A stretch of DNA of 64,000 nt from contig CP092882.1 in the NCBI GenBank assembly GCA_030710605.1, forward strand, positions 2,437,319-2,501,318, in the 5' to 3' direction. Source of the DNA: Cordylochernes scorpioides. Lineage: Eukaryota > Arthropoda > Arachnida > Pseudoscorpiones > Chernetidae. Both the position numbers and the translations under genes were made by a program. The notes under the pieces were generated by a model that was not told the origin of the DNA, did no database searches, and worked only from the letters and a program-made list of their open reading frames with translations. Below are positions 29,945-40,584 of this stretch, in pieces (the first letter of the stretch is position 1; each line of letters opens with the position of its first letter).

Positions 29945-30425
29945 TCCTCTAAGTTATGTAAATATGTCGGAAGTCTATGTGGTAAATATACATGTAATGG
30001 ACACATAAGGTTTCTTATTTATGTAAATAGTGATGTGTATTGAAGGAGTCTATATGTAAATATACCAAGATTCCCTCAGGTTATGTAGATATAAAGGCGC
30101 TGGGAGTCTATTGGATATATATAAGAGATCGGCAAGTCCTCCAATTTATGTGAATACCAATGTATATAATACTTATTATGTATCATAGAAATACATAGTA
30201 TAAGTCTTCTGAATGATGTAAAAAGTAGATGTAAAGGAAGCCTATGTGTAAATATAAAAAGAGTGGCGGATGCGTGAATCCTCTGAGTTATGTATATAGC
30301 AATGTATGGGAGAGTCTATGTGATAGATATGCATGTGTGTCCATCAAGATTTGTAAATAGGAATATGTTGGGAACAATAAAGGTGTTGGATAGACAAGCC
30401 CCCCAAGTTATGTAAATACGACGAG
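29945..30425. repeat. Ancient degenerate tandem repeat, unit about 65 bp, about 8 units
   Basis: Recurring blocks TCCTCTAAGTTATGTAAATA and GGAGTCTATGTGGTAAATAT, in diverged form, alternate through the segment (near 29948, 30010, 30075, 30140, 30208, 30280, 30345, 30398). Units differ strongly, so this is an old array. Confidence 0.6.
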
Positions 30426-30429
30426 ATCC

Positions 30430-31540
30430 CGGCGCAATTAGAGCAAATTAACGATGGATTGGATGAGGTTTCTATTAATTAAATTTGTTAAGAAATAGTT
30501 AATTATAAAGGGTTAAGTGAGAAGCCATAACAGCGGGGTGTGGACTAATTAGACTTAATTTGGTGACAAGTGTCGCCCTATTTACATAACCTTTGTCCTG
30601 CTATGCAACTACTTCAGTTCGACTGTGTTCTTCTTTTATAGACCGGGGGATCCTCGAGTGTCTGAGATTGTGCTGTATGTGTATTGGGTCGGTGCATTGG
30701 TATTGCATATAGTTAATATAGCCTTGCGGAAGGATGATATTAATCTACCAAAAGAGAGGCACCTCTCCCTTTAAAAATATTGTTTTCAAAGATTTAAGAT
30801 AGGAAGAGGATATATAACTATGGCGGCAGCACGGTCGGCGTCAAGATGTCCTTCACTGGGGTAGTTGTGTTTACTGTAATACTCATTTCTTCTCGCGATA
30901 TCTCGACTTCTTCTTCCACTGAGAAAGACAGGCTCTGGTCGGAATACATAAAGATATATGAAAGCATAGGGCGTCTCTCCCGTCAAAGTAAAGGATATAA
31001 ATAATAGAGGCGCCCTATGTTTTTATAGATCAAGTTCCTCCCGTAAGGATTTCCATTGGCATAAAGATTTGCTCAAACAATGCTCCATGTAATATGCATT
31101 CTAGGAATTGTAACATTTACATAAATACGTGTTCACTGATGTGCTAAATGCTGAAGTGTTTTGAAAATTTACAGAATGCTTATTAAATAAAATTTCCATA
31201 TATATTACATATAAAGCTGGTGATATGTAAATCCAAAAGCATATTTGCACATTTAAAAAGCGATGGCTTCAATGAAAATTATCATATAGTCACAGAAGCA
31301 GGCAAACGTGTCAATTTATTTCGATGATAAATATTGAAACGTATTGACATGAACTGACAGTGATGAAAGAGAATTTTGCCGACTAACAATATGTAGCTAT
31401 ATGGATATTATCAATTATTTATTGTGTTATAGCACGTGTATATTTGAACCAATGATGATAATTTTTAAATTCTCTATAACACCATTTTGTTCTATTAAAT
31501 TTTGCTCACCAGTCTATAGGTATATATATGTGTGTGTTTG
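30430..31540. other. Mostly unrecognised; two FB-M fragments
   Basis: 30743-30785 carries AAAGAGAGGCACCTCTCCCT. At 30964-31020 CATAGGGCGTCTC pairs with GAGGCGCCCTATG as a short fold-back. The rest is AT-rich without gene or repeat calls. Confidence 0.45.
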
Positions 31541-31554
31541 TGTGAAAAAAATAT

Positions 31555-31740
31555 TCAAAAACATATAAAAAGGTCAGGTGTGGATATTTAAAATCAATTT
31601 AAATTTATAAATTATTAAAAGAATGAGTTAAATAAACGTTTAGTTAATTTTTGTTCCACTAGATGGCGCTCTGCCATCTAAAATGCCCGTGTGAGTGGCG
31701 AGGATATGTCTTTTTGATATTTTAATATATATGTAATATA
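31555..31740. repeat. Remnant of the 28236 composite hairpin family
   Basis: AAAAAGGTCAGGTGTGGATA, then CTAGATGGCGCTCTGCCATC and GAGGATATGTCTTTTTGA correspond to parts of hairpins 2 and 3. Confidence 0.55.
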
Positions 31741-32284
31741 TGCTGTCTTCATACTTCACTGGAGTTGATAAAGGGGCACATCGCATTGACAGATGGTGTA
31801 TATATATATGTGTAGTATCCCGGTATGGAATATATGTAAGTATGTATTCCACATCGCGGGATACAAATCTATATGGGAATCTGGGATTGAGAAATCGTGG
31901 TTTTGTTCCAGGGTATACTTCTCTCCAGTTTCTTCTTCAAGTTTTAAAACTTTTATAAACATCATTTTTCTTTCCCCAGTATTTTATCTGTGTGTGAGAG
32001 AAACTGGTGATATGGACGTAGACTTGTACTACACATAGTTCTTGTAGACTAACCCAACCCGGGTGTGTGACTCCAGTTTTAGAGAAGTTTATTTAAAATA
32101 ATCAATGATTTCGATGACTTCCCTTATTTCCTTGATTCCTCCACACAGTAAGTACAAGGAACCAAACAGATCTGTTGTAAGTACGCCACGCTGGAGTGAC
32201 TGTATCCAAGTATATCACTGCTACTCTCTTTTGACAACTTTATATTTATTCTGCATTTAACCATATATGATCTTAACTCTTCAA
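31741..32284. other. No recognised feature
   Basis: A short inverted pair (GTATCCCGGTATGGAATATA / TATTCCACATCGCGGGATAC) lies at 31817-31863. No gene is supported. Confidence 0.4.
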
Positions 32285-32383
32285 TTAAAAAGACATATAT
32301 TGTATCAAAATACCATTTATTTCACCAATATTTCAGTTGGCTGAACGCCAACCTTTTTCAAGGTATTATAACATATTAATGTG
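32285..32383. repeat. F2 half element
   Basis: AATTAAAAAGACATATATTG, then ACCAATATTTCAGTTGGCTG and AACGCCAACCTTTTTCAAGG form one F2 arm. The other arm is absent because the FB-A element at 32384 begins here, so FB-A may have inserted into the F2 loop. Confidence 0.7.
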
Positions 32384-33045
32384 TTTTAGAGGCGTAATAT
32401 TCTTTTTAAAATAAAACAATTTCTACTGTCCTTACTGCGATGGAAAAATTAAAGGGAGGGCCTGGCTCATCAGTGGTGAACCCTCCCAGCGGTTTCGCCA
32501 GTTCAATCTACCATACCGCTGTTATATTGCATTTTTGGAACTTCCTTTTATAGGTGACTGTTGTAAGACTCTTGGAATGGGTATTTTAGAAGAACTATGG
32601 ACATAAGCTTTTAGGACAGCAGAATTAAATATAATTATAAATATATAATATGCTTCGAGCAATCGCTCTTCCGCAAATATCAAATTGTGTCTTTTATTAG
32701 AACAATAATGTTACGATGTATGCTCGAAGCATATTATATATTTATAATTATATTTAATTCTGCTGTCCTAAAAGCTTATGTCCATAGTTCTTTTAAAATA
32801 CCCATTCCAAGAGTCTTACAACAGTCACCTATAAAAGGAAGTTCCAAAAATGCAATATAACAGCGGTATGGTAGATTAAACTGGCGAAACCGCTGGGAGG
32901 GTTCACCACTGATGAGCCAGGCCCTCCCTTTAATTTTTCCATCGCAGTAAGGACAGTAGAAATTGTTTTATTTTAAAAAGAATATTACGCCTCTAAAATA
33001 GTTTTATAATTTAATAACAGATGGCGCTCTAGTACATCGTAATAT
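32384..33045. repeat. FB-A, near-perfect fold-back with 278-bp arms and 59-bp spacer
   Basis: The arms 32384-32661 and 32721-32998 are complements; I see only about two mismatches. In order from the outside: CTACTGTCCTTACTGCGATG, CCTGGCTCATCAGTGGTGAA, CCTCCCAGCGGTTTCGCCAG, CTTTTAGGACAGCAGAATTA, TATAATATGCTTCGAGCA. The spacer is 32662-32720. Outside the right arm the element continues with ATAACAGATGGCGCTCTAGT, missing on the left. Near identity implies recent formation or arm-to-arm conversion. Confidence 0.9.
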
Positions 33046-33455
33046 TAATGTGTGTCAACAACAAACTCAGCGCCACATAACGTCAATAGAATTAAGTTAA
33101 AAATATTTTTTTGCCTATATTCAATGGGGAGAAAAGCAAATTGATATATAAATTTATATTACGGACAAAAATAAATTTTGTAAAATAAGGGTGTGAATAT
33201 TAACAATAACGCCTTCAAAATGATCTTATATGAACATTGAAATAAAGTAGGGTCAATCTCTTTTGATAACTTGAGCGCGTATAGTTGTCAAGTGGTATAA
33301 TTTCGAAGGGAAAAACACAAAGAATTAACTTATTCTATAAGAACTTATATTCGGGGATGTGAGCATAAAGTCGTGTTGTGTGTTTATAAGGTTTTAGTTA
33401 ATGCCGTAAATAATAGAACGAGAGTGGTGTGCTCGCATGTTTTAGTGAAAAACAC
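33046..33455. other. No recognised feature
   Basis: AT-rich, no gene or repeat match. Confidence 0.35.
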
Positions 33456-33545
33456 AAACATCCTCGATAAAGAGAGGCGAGTTGCCCCTCGAAATATTGG
33501 AACAATAAAATAATCATAAATCCAATATATGAATCTTTGTTGAAT
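33456..33545 (+). repeat. F2 half with hammerhead-like centre
   Basis: CATCCTCGATAAAGAGAGGC, GAGTTGCCCCTCGAAATATT and GGAACA have the F2 order. Stem II pairs GAG-GGC with GCC-CTC around a GAGTT loop (one mismatch). The end AATCCAATATATGAATCTTT is the F2 terminus. Confidence 0.5.
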
Positions 33546-33649
33546 ATATATTTATCACTCGGGGTTATGTGTGTATTGTTTGTGCTTCCTTCTCATTCCT
33601 CAAAGAAGTACACACGGCATATTCTGTACTTAGAAGTGGTTGATTGTGT

Positions 33650-33890
33650 TCAGAGATATACCATTCGGACAAATAAGCCTTTCGAGCTATGACCTTCGTC
33701 AGTACAGGGTTGGCTTCCTCACATCCAAGAGATCACTTCTAAACCTCTTTGGTAGATTCGGATATCTTCATAACTCTCGTAGGAGGTTATCAAATCTTCC
33801 CTGTACTGATGAAGGCCAACAGCCCGAAACCATGGTAAACAGGCTGTTAGCCCAATTGTCTAAATTTTATATAACTGGTGTTGTTGCTTT
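33650..33890. repeat. P3 fold-back carrying two opposed hammerhead motifs
   Basis: TTCGAGCTATGACCTTCGTC AGTACAGGG at the left (33681-33709) is complementary to CCCTGTACTGATGAAGGCCA at the right. The left copy reads on the minus strand as CCTGTA, CTGACGA, stem II, GAAA. The right copy is the canonical motif at 33800-33843. Two ribozymes therefore face each other about 90 bp apart. Confidence 0.7.
33800..33843 (+). ncRNA. Hammerhead ribozyme, type I, canonical core
   Basis: Stem I CCTGTA (33800-33805); core CTGATGA (33806-33812); stem II AGGCCAACAGCCC with CAACA loop; GAAA (33826-33829); stem III ACC-AT-GGT; A at 33837 as cleavage-site base; stem I partner AACAGG giving five pairs. Every consensus core position is kept. 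The first stem II pair is A-C. The 3-pair stem III is the minimal type typical of Penelope-like elements. Confidence 0.65.
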
Positions 33891-34079
33891 TTATTAAAAT
33901 GAGTGTTACTTTGCGCAGAGATAATCTTTTCAAAATGCGCATAGTTTTGATGCTTTTTTTTAAAGGGGAAAATCAATTTTCGCTCATGAATATCATTATC
34001 TCACTAAATTCCAACATATACATAGATTGAAAGGGAATAAAATTTCTATAAAATTTTGAGAAAATACGAAATAAAAACA

Positions 34080-34245
34080 AAAATAGGCATCTCCTGATGG
34101 TGCAACTAAATGTTTCTGATGGCTTTCGCCATCTGTCGGAATAAATATCAACTAATCGTTGATTTCGAATTATCAGCAACTTTTAATTTTACAATTAGGG
34201 AATGTCTTTTTCTTAATTTATCCATCTGATCCAGTACAATTTATT
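34080..34245. repeat. MITE-3 copy
   Basis: AAATAGGCATCTCCTGATGG, GGCTTTCGCCATCTGTCGGA, ATAAATATCAACTAATCGTT and the outer CCATCTGATCCAGTACAATT are MITE-3 landmarks. The arms are diverged. Confidence 0.65.
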
Positions 34246-34394
34246 TTTTCCACAAAATAAAGGTTTATTTTATATACACACACATATATAACCAGTAAAT
34301 ACGATAGAGAACATTGCTGTGATTGAGATGTATAGAGACATCTGAGGCGCTTCATTGGAAACGTCAACAACAACAACCTAGAAATATTATAAAA

Positions 34395-34475
34395 CAATAT
34401 TTTAAATATGTTTTCGAACCAATATATGCCTTTTTAATCAAAGATCTATTTATAGATTGCTCTATTTAAAAATAT
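34395..34475. repeat. F2 terminal fragment
   Basis: CGAACCAATATATGCCTTTT, then ATAGATTGCTCTATTT is the F2 end with its usual outer flank in reverse. Confidence 0.55.
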
Positions 34476-35550
34476 ATATATTCACTATATGAAATAATAT
34501 AAACTAGAAATTTGAGAGAGAAAGGTATTAATTCACTAAAAGGGGCACCTCTCCCTTTAAAATGCATTAAAACATTATTGTACCTATTTTGTTACATACA
34601 TACTTGGTATAAGTGTGATTGTTGGAATCCGGCTTCTGTACAGATTATGGAAATATATATATTTCTTTGGATAGGTTTTTGTGTAATTAGATTGGGCAAC
34701 ATTGTAATTGCTATATTTAGAATTCTCGTTTATTTTTTAGAAAGATGTTTTATGAATTATAAATAATTATGTTTTAAATATCTATTAATGTGCAAACTAG
34801 CTTAATATGTATAAATATTCCATTCTGTTATAAAAATGAATATGTTAATATATATGAGAAATGTCTTGGTTTTAAAGGTAGTTAACTAAAAATATCCTAT
34901 CAGGTATATAAATCGAACTACAGAAGAATATTTGATACTACTAAATATTTGAAATACTATCAGTGATAAAGTTTATAGTATGAATAAATTTATCTGCATA
35001 CAAGACCGAAACATATACAGGCTGTATATGTAACATATGTAAATATAGGCAGTATGTGCAAATAGAGCGGCAGACGAGCGGACAAACCAAATGTGTGGCT
35101 ATCAGCGACACGTCGTCTGCGCCCAGGATTTATCTCCCAAAAGACATTTATTCGGCTCTAATACAATTCCCGCCGTCCGGATAAATAACGCACATTTATA
35201 TAAATGCCGCCGCCGGCCCAGAGCACAAATCCAATTTACCGACGGAATTAGCACGTTTTAATTGGGTAAAAAGTTGTATTTTGTCTAATGGTTCCATCCT
35301 TCCTTTAATTCCGCCTTTTGAATTATATTGCATTATAGCGCCATCTGTCTTTAGAAATTTTTACTATCTTTATAGGTTTATTTTTAGTTTAAAACAAAAG
35401 ACTTAACTGCTATCCCTACAGAAATGATAAAAATATTTATGAAAATTTTATTCCCAATCTATTTTTTTCAACTTTTTGTCGGCGTTAAAAATATTTAAAA
35501 TTAAAAAGTTTTTTAAAAATGATATTTTACTATTTTTAAGTTGAGAAATT
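34476..35550. other. Mostly unrecognised; one FB-M end
   Basis: 34540-34575 has AAAAGGGGCACCTCTCCCTT. A GC-richer patch at 35080-35240 has no frame. An AGATGGCGC 9-mer on the minus strand lies at 35336. Confidence 0.4.
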
Positions 35551-35552
35551 AA

Positions 35553-35700
35553 GAGAAAGGCATCGTGTATCTAAGAATTGCAGATAGTTTGCGCCATCTG
35601 TCTGAAAAATATCAACTAATATGATCATTTTGGCGCAGGCCATAGGCAACTTCTAATTTCACGTTCAGCAGAAGATGTTTTTTTTTTTCTTGATATATTT
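35553..35700. repeat. MITE-3 copy
   Basis: GAGAAAGGCATCGTGTATCT, TTTGCGCCATCTGTCTGAAA, ATATCAACTAATATGATC and GCAACTTCTAATTTCACG follow MITE-3 order, ending in AGATGTTTTTTTTTT. Confidence 0.6.
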
Positions 35701-35745
35701 AAAATGCCAACTGAATGTTTTCACTCCTGAGGGGGACTAATATTG

Positions 35746-36085
35746 ATCGAAACTATTATAGACGTGTGTGATTCTTCTAAAAATAAAATAATTTCTACTG
35801 TCCTTACTGCAATGGAAAAATTAATGGGAGGGCCTGGCTCATCAGTGGTGAACCCTCCCAGCGGTTTCGCCAGTTTAATCTACCATAGATTTACCATTAA
35901 TATACCATAGATAATGGTAGGTTAAACTGGCGAAACCGCTGGGAGGGTTCACCACTGATGAGCCAGGCCCTCCGATTAATTTTTCCATTGCAGTAAGAAC
36001 AGTAGAAATTATTTTATTTTTGAAAGAATCATACGCGTCTATAATAGTTCCGAATTTTGATAACAGATGGCGCGCTAATGTATCA
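35746..36085. repeat. FB-A short fold-back, about 140-bp arms
   Basis: The left arm begins ATCGAAACTATTATAGACGT; the right arm ends in the complement near 36054, followed by TTGATAACAGATGGCGCGCT. The centre is trimmed to about 30 bp (CATAGATTTACCATTAATAT), so the distal half of both arms is missing. Confidence 0.85.
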
Positions 36086-36409
36086 TTATTGATTGAAAGG
36101 TTGAGGAAATAAAGAACTTGTGTCAAAGTAATGCGGAATAAGATACATTGTGCTTTAATTACTCAATAAATGAGATATACATAATATTCATTATGTATTA
36201 TAAATATATATAAGGGATAAATGACTTAAGATAAATGTCAATTTACCATCGCGGTAACATATATTTGTTAGAAGTTTGACCTGAAACTTTAATGACGTTA
36301 TTGGGAAGGAATATATTGTCTCATTTTACTGTTGGTTGTATAAATTGTTACATAATGTTTACACCACTGACATACTGATTCACAGATTGGTGGCTTTATA
36401 TTTATATAA
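36086..36409. other. No recognised feature
   Basis: AT-rich DNA without gene or repeat match. Confidence 0.35.
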
Positions 36410-36540
36410 TTAAAAAGACATATATTGTATTAAAATATCATTTATTTGACCAATATTTCAATTGACCGAACGCCATATGGCACATGTACTCGTGGTCAGG
36501 ATAGGCTTCCTTTATTTTTAATATATATATGTTATATAAA
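36410..36540. repeat. Chimeric repeat: F2 left half joined to composite-hairpin right end
   Basis: AATTAAAAAGACATATATTG ... ACCAATATTTCAATTGACCG AACGCC is an F2 arm. At about 36475 it switches to GCACATGTACTCGTGGTCAG and GATAGGCTTCCTTTATTTTT, the right end of hairpin 1 of the 28236 family. The hybrid suggests template switching or recombination between fold-back families. Confidence 0.6.
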
Positions 36541-37105
36541 GGTATTATTTAAAATGTTATATTAAAATATTTTATTTAGAATTATGTTATATTAGGGTGT
36601 TATTTTATTTAAAATTATATTTCATCGATTCAAATACTCTGTTTAAATCGACCGTCAGAGGTCGCGCTTTCTCTATATATACTCATTGTTGTTGTTCCCC
36701 GTTGGCTGGCTCAAAACATTTGTACATTATGTAAATAAGCTTTTCATTTTTTTATTCTTACGCCTTAAGCCAGGCAGTACTTTAATCAAATTATGTTCTT
36801 ATATATTACTTTAGCTCAAATAAAACAATCTCTGATCAAAACCATTTTTATTATTATACTTTCAAGATTTTAGCCACGACTGCATCGCCAATACCATATA
36901 TTACTAAAAAAGAACCAGCAAATAACTAACATAGTATAATCCTCAAGACAATTAAAGCAGAAAATCATCTCTTTCTTTATATAAGATATATATAACTGGT
37001 ATTGTTTACCCCACCTTTACATATTTTACTGGGAGGATCGACATAAGGTATTGTTTTAAGGGGAAAGGTGCCTCTCTCTTCTGGTAAATACATATACCAT
37101 GGTAT
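36541..37105. other. Mostly unrecognised; one FB-M end
   Basis: GGGGAAAGGTGCCTCTCTCT at about 37060 is an FB-M-like end. Nothing else is recognised. Confidence 0.35.
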
Positions 37106-37108
37106 ATA

Positions 37109-37309
37109 CACTCATGGAAAAAAATTATGGAGGTTGTAACTCTCACCATGTATATCTGAATTCAAACAACAACTCTGAAAGATATTACAGTGACCTTTAT
37201 TGAATACACACGAGATAACCAAGTGTGAACAACCTCTGTCTCCTTTATAAAAACACAACTAGCTACATTCAAAGACTTTCCACATCCTCAAGTTTTGTCC
37301 ATGAGAGTG
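37109..37309. mobile_element. MITE-7 copy that seeds the 57-bp satellite
   Basis: The left end CACTCATGG and the right end CTCAAGTTTTGTCCATGAGA are flanked by TA. The interior has TGTATATCTGAATTCAAACA, GATATTACAGTGACCTTTAT and CACACGAGATAACCAAGTGT. Its last about 55 bp (ACAACTAGCTACATTCAAAG ... CCATGAGAGTG) are the first, slightly longer unit of the tandem array. Confidence 0.85.
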
Positions 37310-37311
37310 TA

Positions 37312-40300
37312 TATATGTGTGACAACTAGCTACATTCAAAATCCTCAAGTTTTGTCCATGAGTGTGTATATATGTGTGACAACTAGCTACATTCAAAATC
37401 CTCAAGTTTTGTCCATGAGTGTGTATATATGTGTGACAACTAGCTACATTCAAAATCCTCAAGTTTTGTCCATGAGTGTGTATATATGTGTGACAACTAG
37501 CTACATTCAAAATCCTCAAGTTTTGTCCATGAGTGTGTATATATGTGTGACAACTAGCTACATTCAAAATCCTCAAGTTTTGTCCATGAGTGTGTATATA
37601 TGTGTGACAACTAGCTACATTCAAAATCCTCAAGTTTTGTCCATGAGTGTGTATATATGTGTGACAACTAGCTACATTCAAAATCCTCAAGTTTTGTCCA
37701 TGAGTGTATGTGTATATATGTGTGACAACTAGCTACATTCAAAATACTCAAGTTTTGTCCATGAGTGTGTATATATGTGTGACAACTAGCTACATTCAAA
37801 ATCCTCAGGTTTTGTCCATGAGTCTGTATATATGTGTGACAACTAGCTACATTCAAAATACTCAAGTTTTGTCCATGAGTGTGTATATATGTGTGACAAC
37901 TAGCTACATTCAAAATCCTCAAGTTTTGTCCATGAGTGTGTATATATGTGTGACAACTAGCTACATTCAAAATCCTCAAGTTTTGTCCATGAGTGTGTAT
38001 ATATGTGTGACAACTAGCTACATTCAAAATCCTCAGGTTTTGTCCATGAGTCTGTATATATGTGTGACAACTAGCTACATTCAAAATACTCAAGTTTTGT
38101 CCATGAGTGTATGTGTGTATATGTGTGACAACTAGCTACATTCAAAATACTCAAGTTTTGTCCATGAGTGTGTATATATGTGTGACAACTAGCTACATTC
38201 AAAATCCTCAGGTTTTGTCCATGAGTCTGTATATATGTGTGACAACTAGCTACATTCAAAATACTCAAGTTTTGTCCATGAGTGTGTATATATGTGTGAC
38301 AACTAGCTACATTCAAAATCCTCAAGTTTTGTCCATGAGTCTGTATATATGTGTGACAACTAGCTACATTCAAAATCCTCAAGTTTTGTCCATGAGTGTG
38401 TATATATGTGTGACAACTAGCTACATTCAAAATCCTCAAGTTTTGTCCATGAGTGTGTATATATGTGTGACAACTAGCTACATTCAAAATCCTCAGGTTT
38501 TGTCCATGAGTCTGTATATATGTGTGACAACTAGCTACATTCAAAATACTCAAGTTTTGTCCATGAGTGTGTATATATGTGTGACAACTAGCTACATTCA
38601 AAATCCTCAGGTTTTGTCCATGAGTCTGTATATATGTGTGACAACTAGCTACATTCAAAATCCTCAAGTTTTGTCCATGAGTGTGTATATATGTGTGACA
38701 ACTAGCTACATTCAAAATACTCAAGTTTTGTCCATGAGTGTGTATATATGTGTGACAACTAGCTACATTCAAAATACTCAAGTTTTGTCCATGAGTGTGT
38801 ATATATGTGTGACAACTAGCTACATTCAAAATACTCAAGTTTTGTCCATGAGTGTGTATATATGTGTGACAACTAGCTACATTCAAAATCCTCAAGTTTT
38901 GTCCATGAGTGTGTATATATGTGTGACAACTAGCTACATTCAAAATACTCAAGTTTTGTCCATGAGTGTGTATATATGTGTGACAACTAGCTACATTCAA
39001 AATACTCAAGTTTTGTCCATGAGTGTGTATATATGTGTGACAACTAGCTACATTCAAAATCCTCAAGTTTTGTCCATGAGTGTGTATATATGTGTGACAA
39101 CTAGCTACATTCAAAATCCTCAGGTTTTGTCCATGAGTGTGTATATATGTGTGACAACTAGCTACATTCAAAATCCTCAAGTTTTGTCCATGAGTGTGTA
39201 TATATGTGTGACAACTAGCTACATTCAAAATACTCAAGTTTTGTCCATGAGTGTGTATATATGTGTGACAACTAGCTACATTCAAAATCCTCAAGTTTTG
39301 TCCATGAGTGTGTATATATGTGTGACAACTAGCTACATTCAAAATCCTCAAGTTTTGTCCATGAGTGTGTATATATGTGTGACAACTAGCTACATTCAAA
39401 ATCCTCAGGTTTTGTCCATGAGTGTGTATATATGTGTGACAACTAGCTACATTCAAAATCCTCAAGTTTTGTCCATGAGTGTGTATATATGTGTGACAAC
39501 TAGCTACATTCAAAATACTCAAGTTTTGTCCATGAGTGTGTATATATGTGTGACAACTAGCTACATTCAAAATCCTCAAGTTTTGTCCATGAGTGTGTAT
39601 ATATGTGTGACAACTAGCTACATTCAAAATCCTCAAGTTTTGTCCATGAGTGTGTATATATGTGTGACAACTAGCTACATTCAAAATACTCAAGTTTTGT
39701 CCATGAGTGTGTATATATGTGTGACAACTAGCTACATTCAAAATCCTCAGGTTTTGTCCATGAGTGTGTATATATGTGTGACAACTAGCTACATTCAAAA
39801 TCCTCAAGTTTTGTCCATGAGTGTGTATATATGTGTGACAACTAGCTACATTCAAAATACTCAAGTTTTGTCCATGAGTGTGTATATATGTGTGACAACT
39901 AGCTACATTCAAAATCCTCAGGTTTTGTCCATGAGTGTGTATATATGTGTGACAACTAGCTACATTCAAAATCCTCAAGTTTTGTCCATGAGTGTGTATA
40001 TATGTGTGACAACTAGCTACATTCAAAATACTCAAGTTTTGTCCATGAGTGTGTATATATGTGTGACAACTAGCTACATTCAAAATACTCAAGTTTTGTC
40101 CATGAGTGTATGTGTATATATGTGTGACAACTAGCTACATTCAAAATACTCAAGTTTTGTCCATGAGTGTGTATATATGTGTGACAACTAGCTACATTCA
40201 AAATACTCAAGTTTTGTCCATGAGTGTGTATATATGTGTGACAACTAGCTACATTCAAAATCCTCAAGTTTTGTCCATGAGTGTGTATATATGTGTGACA

Positions 40301-40580
40301 ACTAGCTACATTCAAAATACTCAAGTTTTGTCCATGAGTGTGTATATATGTGTGACAACTAGCTACATTCAAAATACTCAAGTTTTGTCCATGAGTGTGT
40401 ATATATGTGTGACAACTAGCTACATTCAAAATACTCAAGTTTTGTCCATGAGTGTGTATATATGTGTGACAACTAGCTACATTCAAAATACTCAAGTTTT
40501 GTCCATGAGTGTGTATATATGTGTGACAACTAGCTACATTCAAAATACTCAAGTTTTGTCCATGAGTGTATGTGTGTATA
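37312..40580. repeat. 57-bp satellite, about 57 units
   Basis: Unit: ACAACTAGCTACATTCAAAA, TCCTCAAGTTTTGTCCATGA, GTGTGTATATATGTGTG. Units are nearly identical, varying mainly at CCTCAAG / ACTCAAG / CCTCAGG and GTGTG / GTCTG. Four units (near 37705, 38105, 40103 and 40566) carry a 4-bp TATG insertion. In the right half the three variants recur in order, a 171-bp higher-order unit. Because 57 is divisible by three, both strands stay open for hundreds of codons; these frames are not genes. Confidence 0.95.
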
Positions 40581-40584
40581 TGCC

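Noticed and set aside
32860..32945. C/D-box snoRNA, because TGATGA and CTGA occur
   Set aside because: The TGATGA belongs to a repeat core with covarying flanks. No properly spaced D box with terminal stem is present in the copies.
37312..40580. CRISPR array
   Set aside because: The repeats are contiguous 57-bp units without variable spacers, in eukaryotic DNA.
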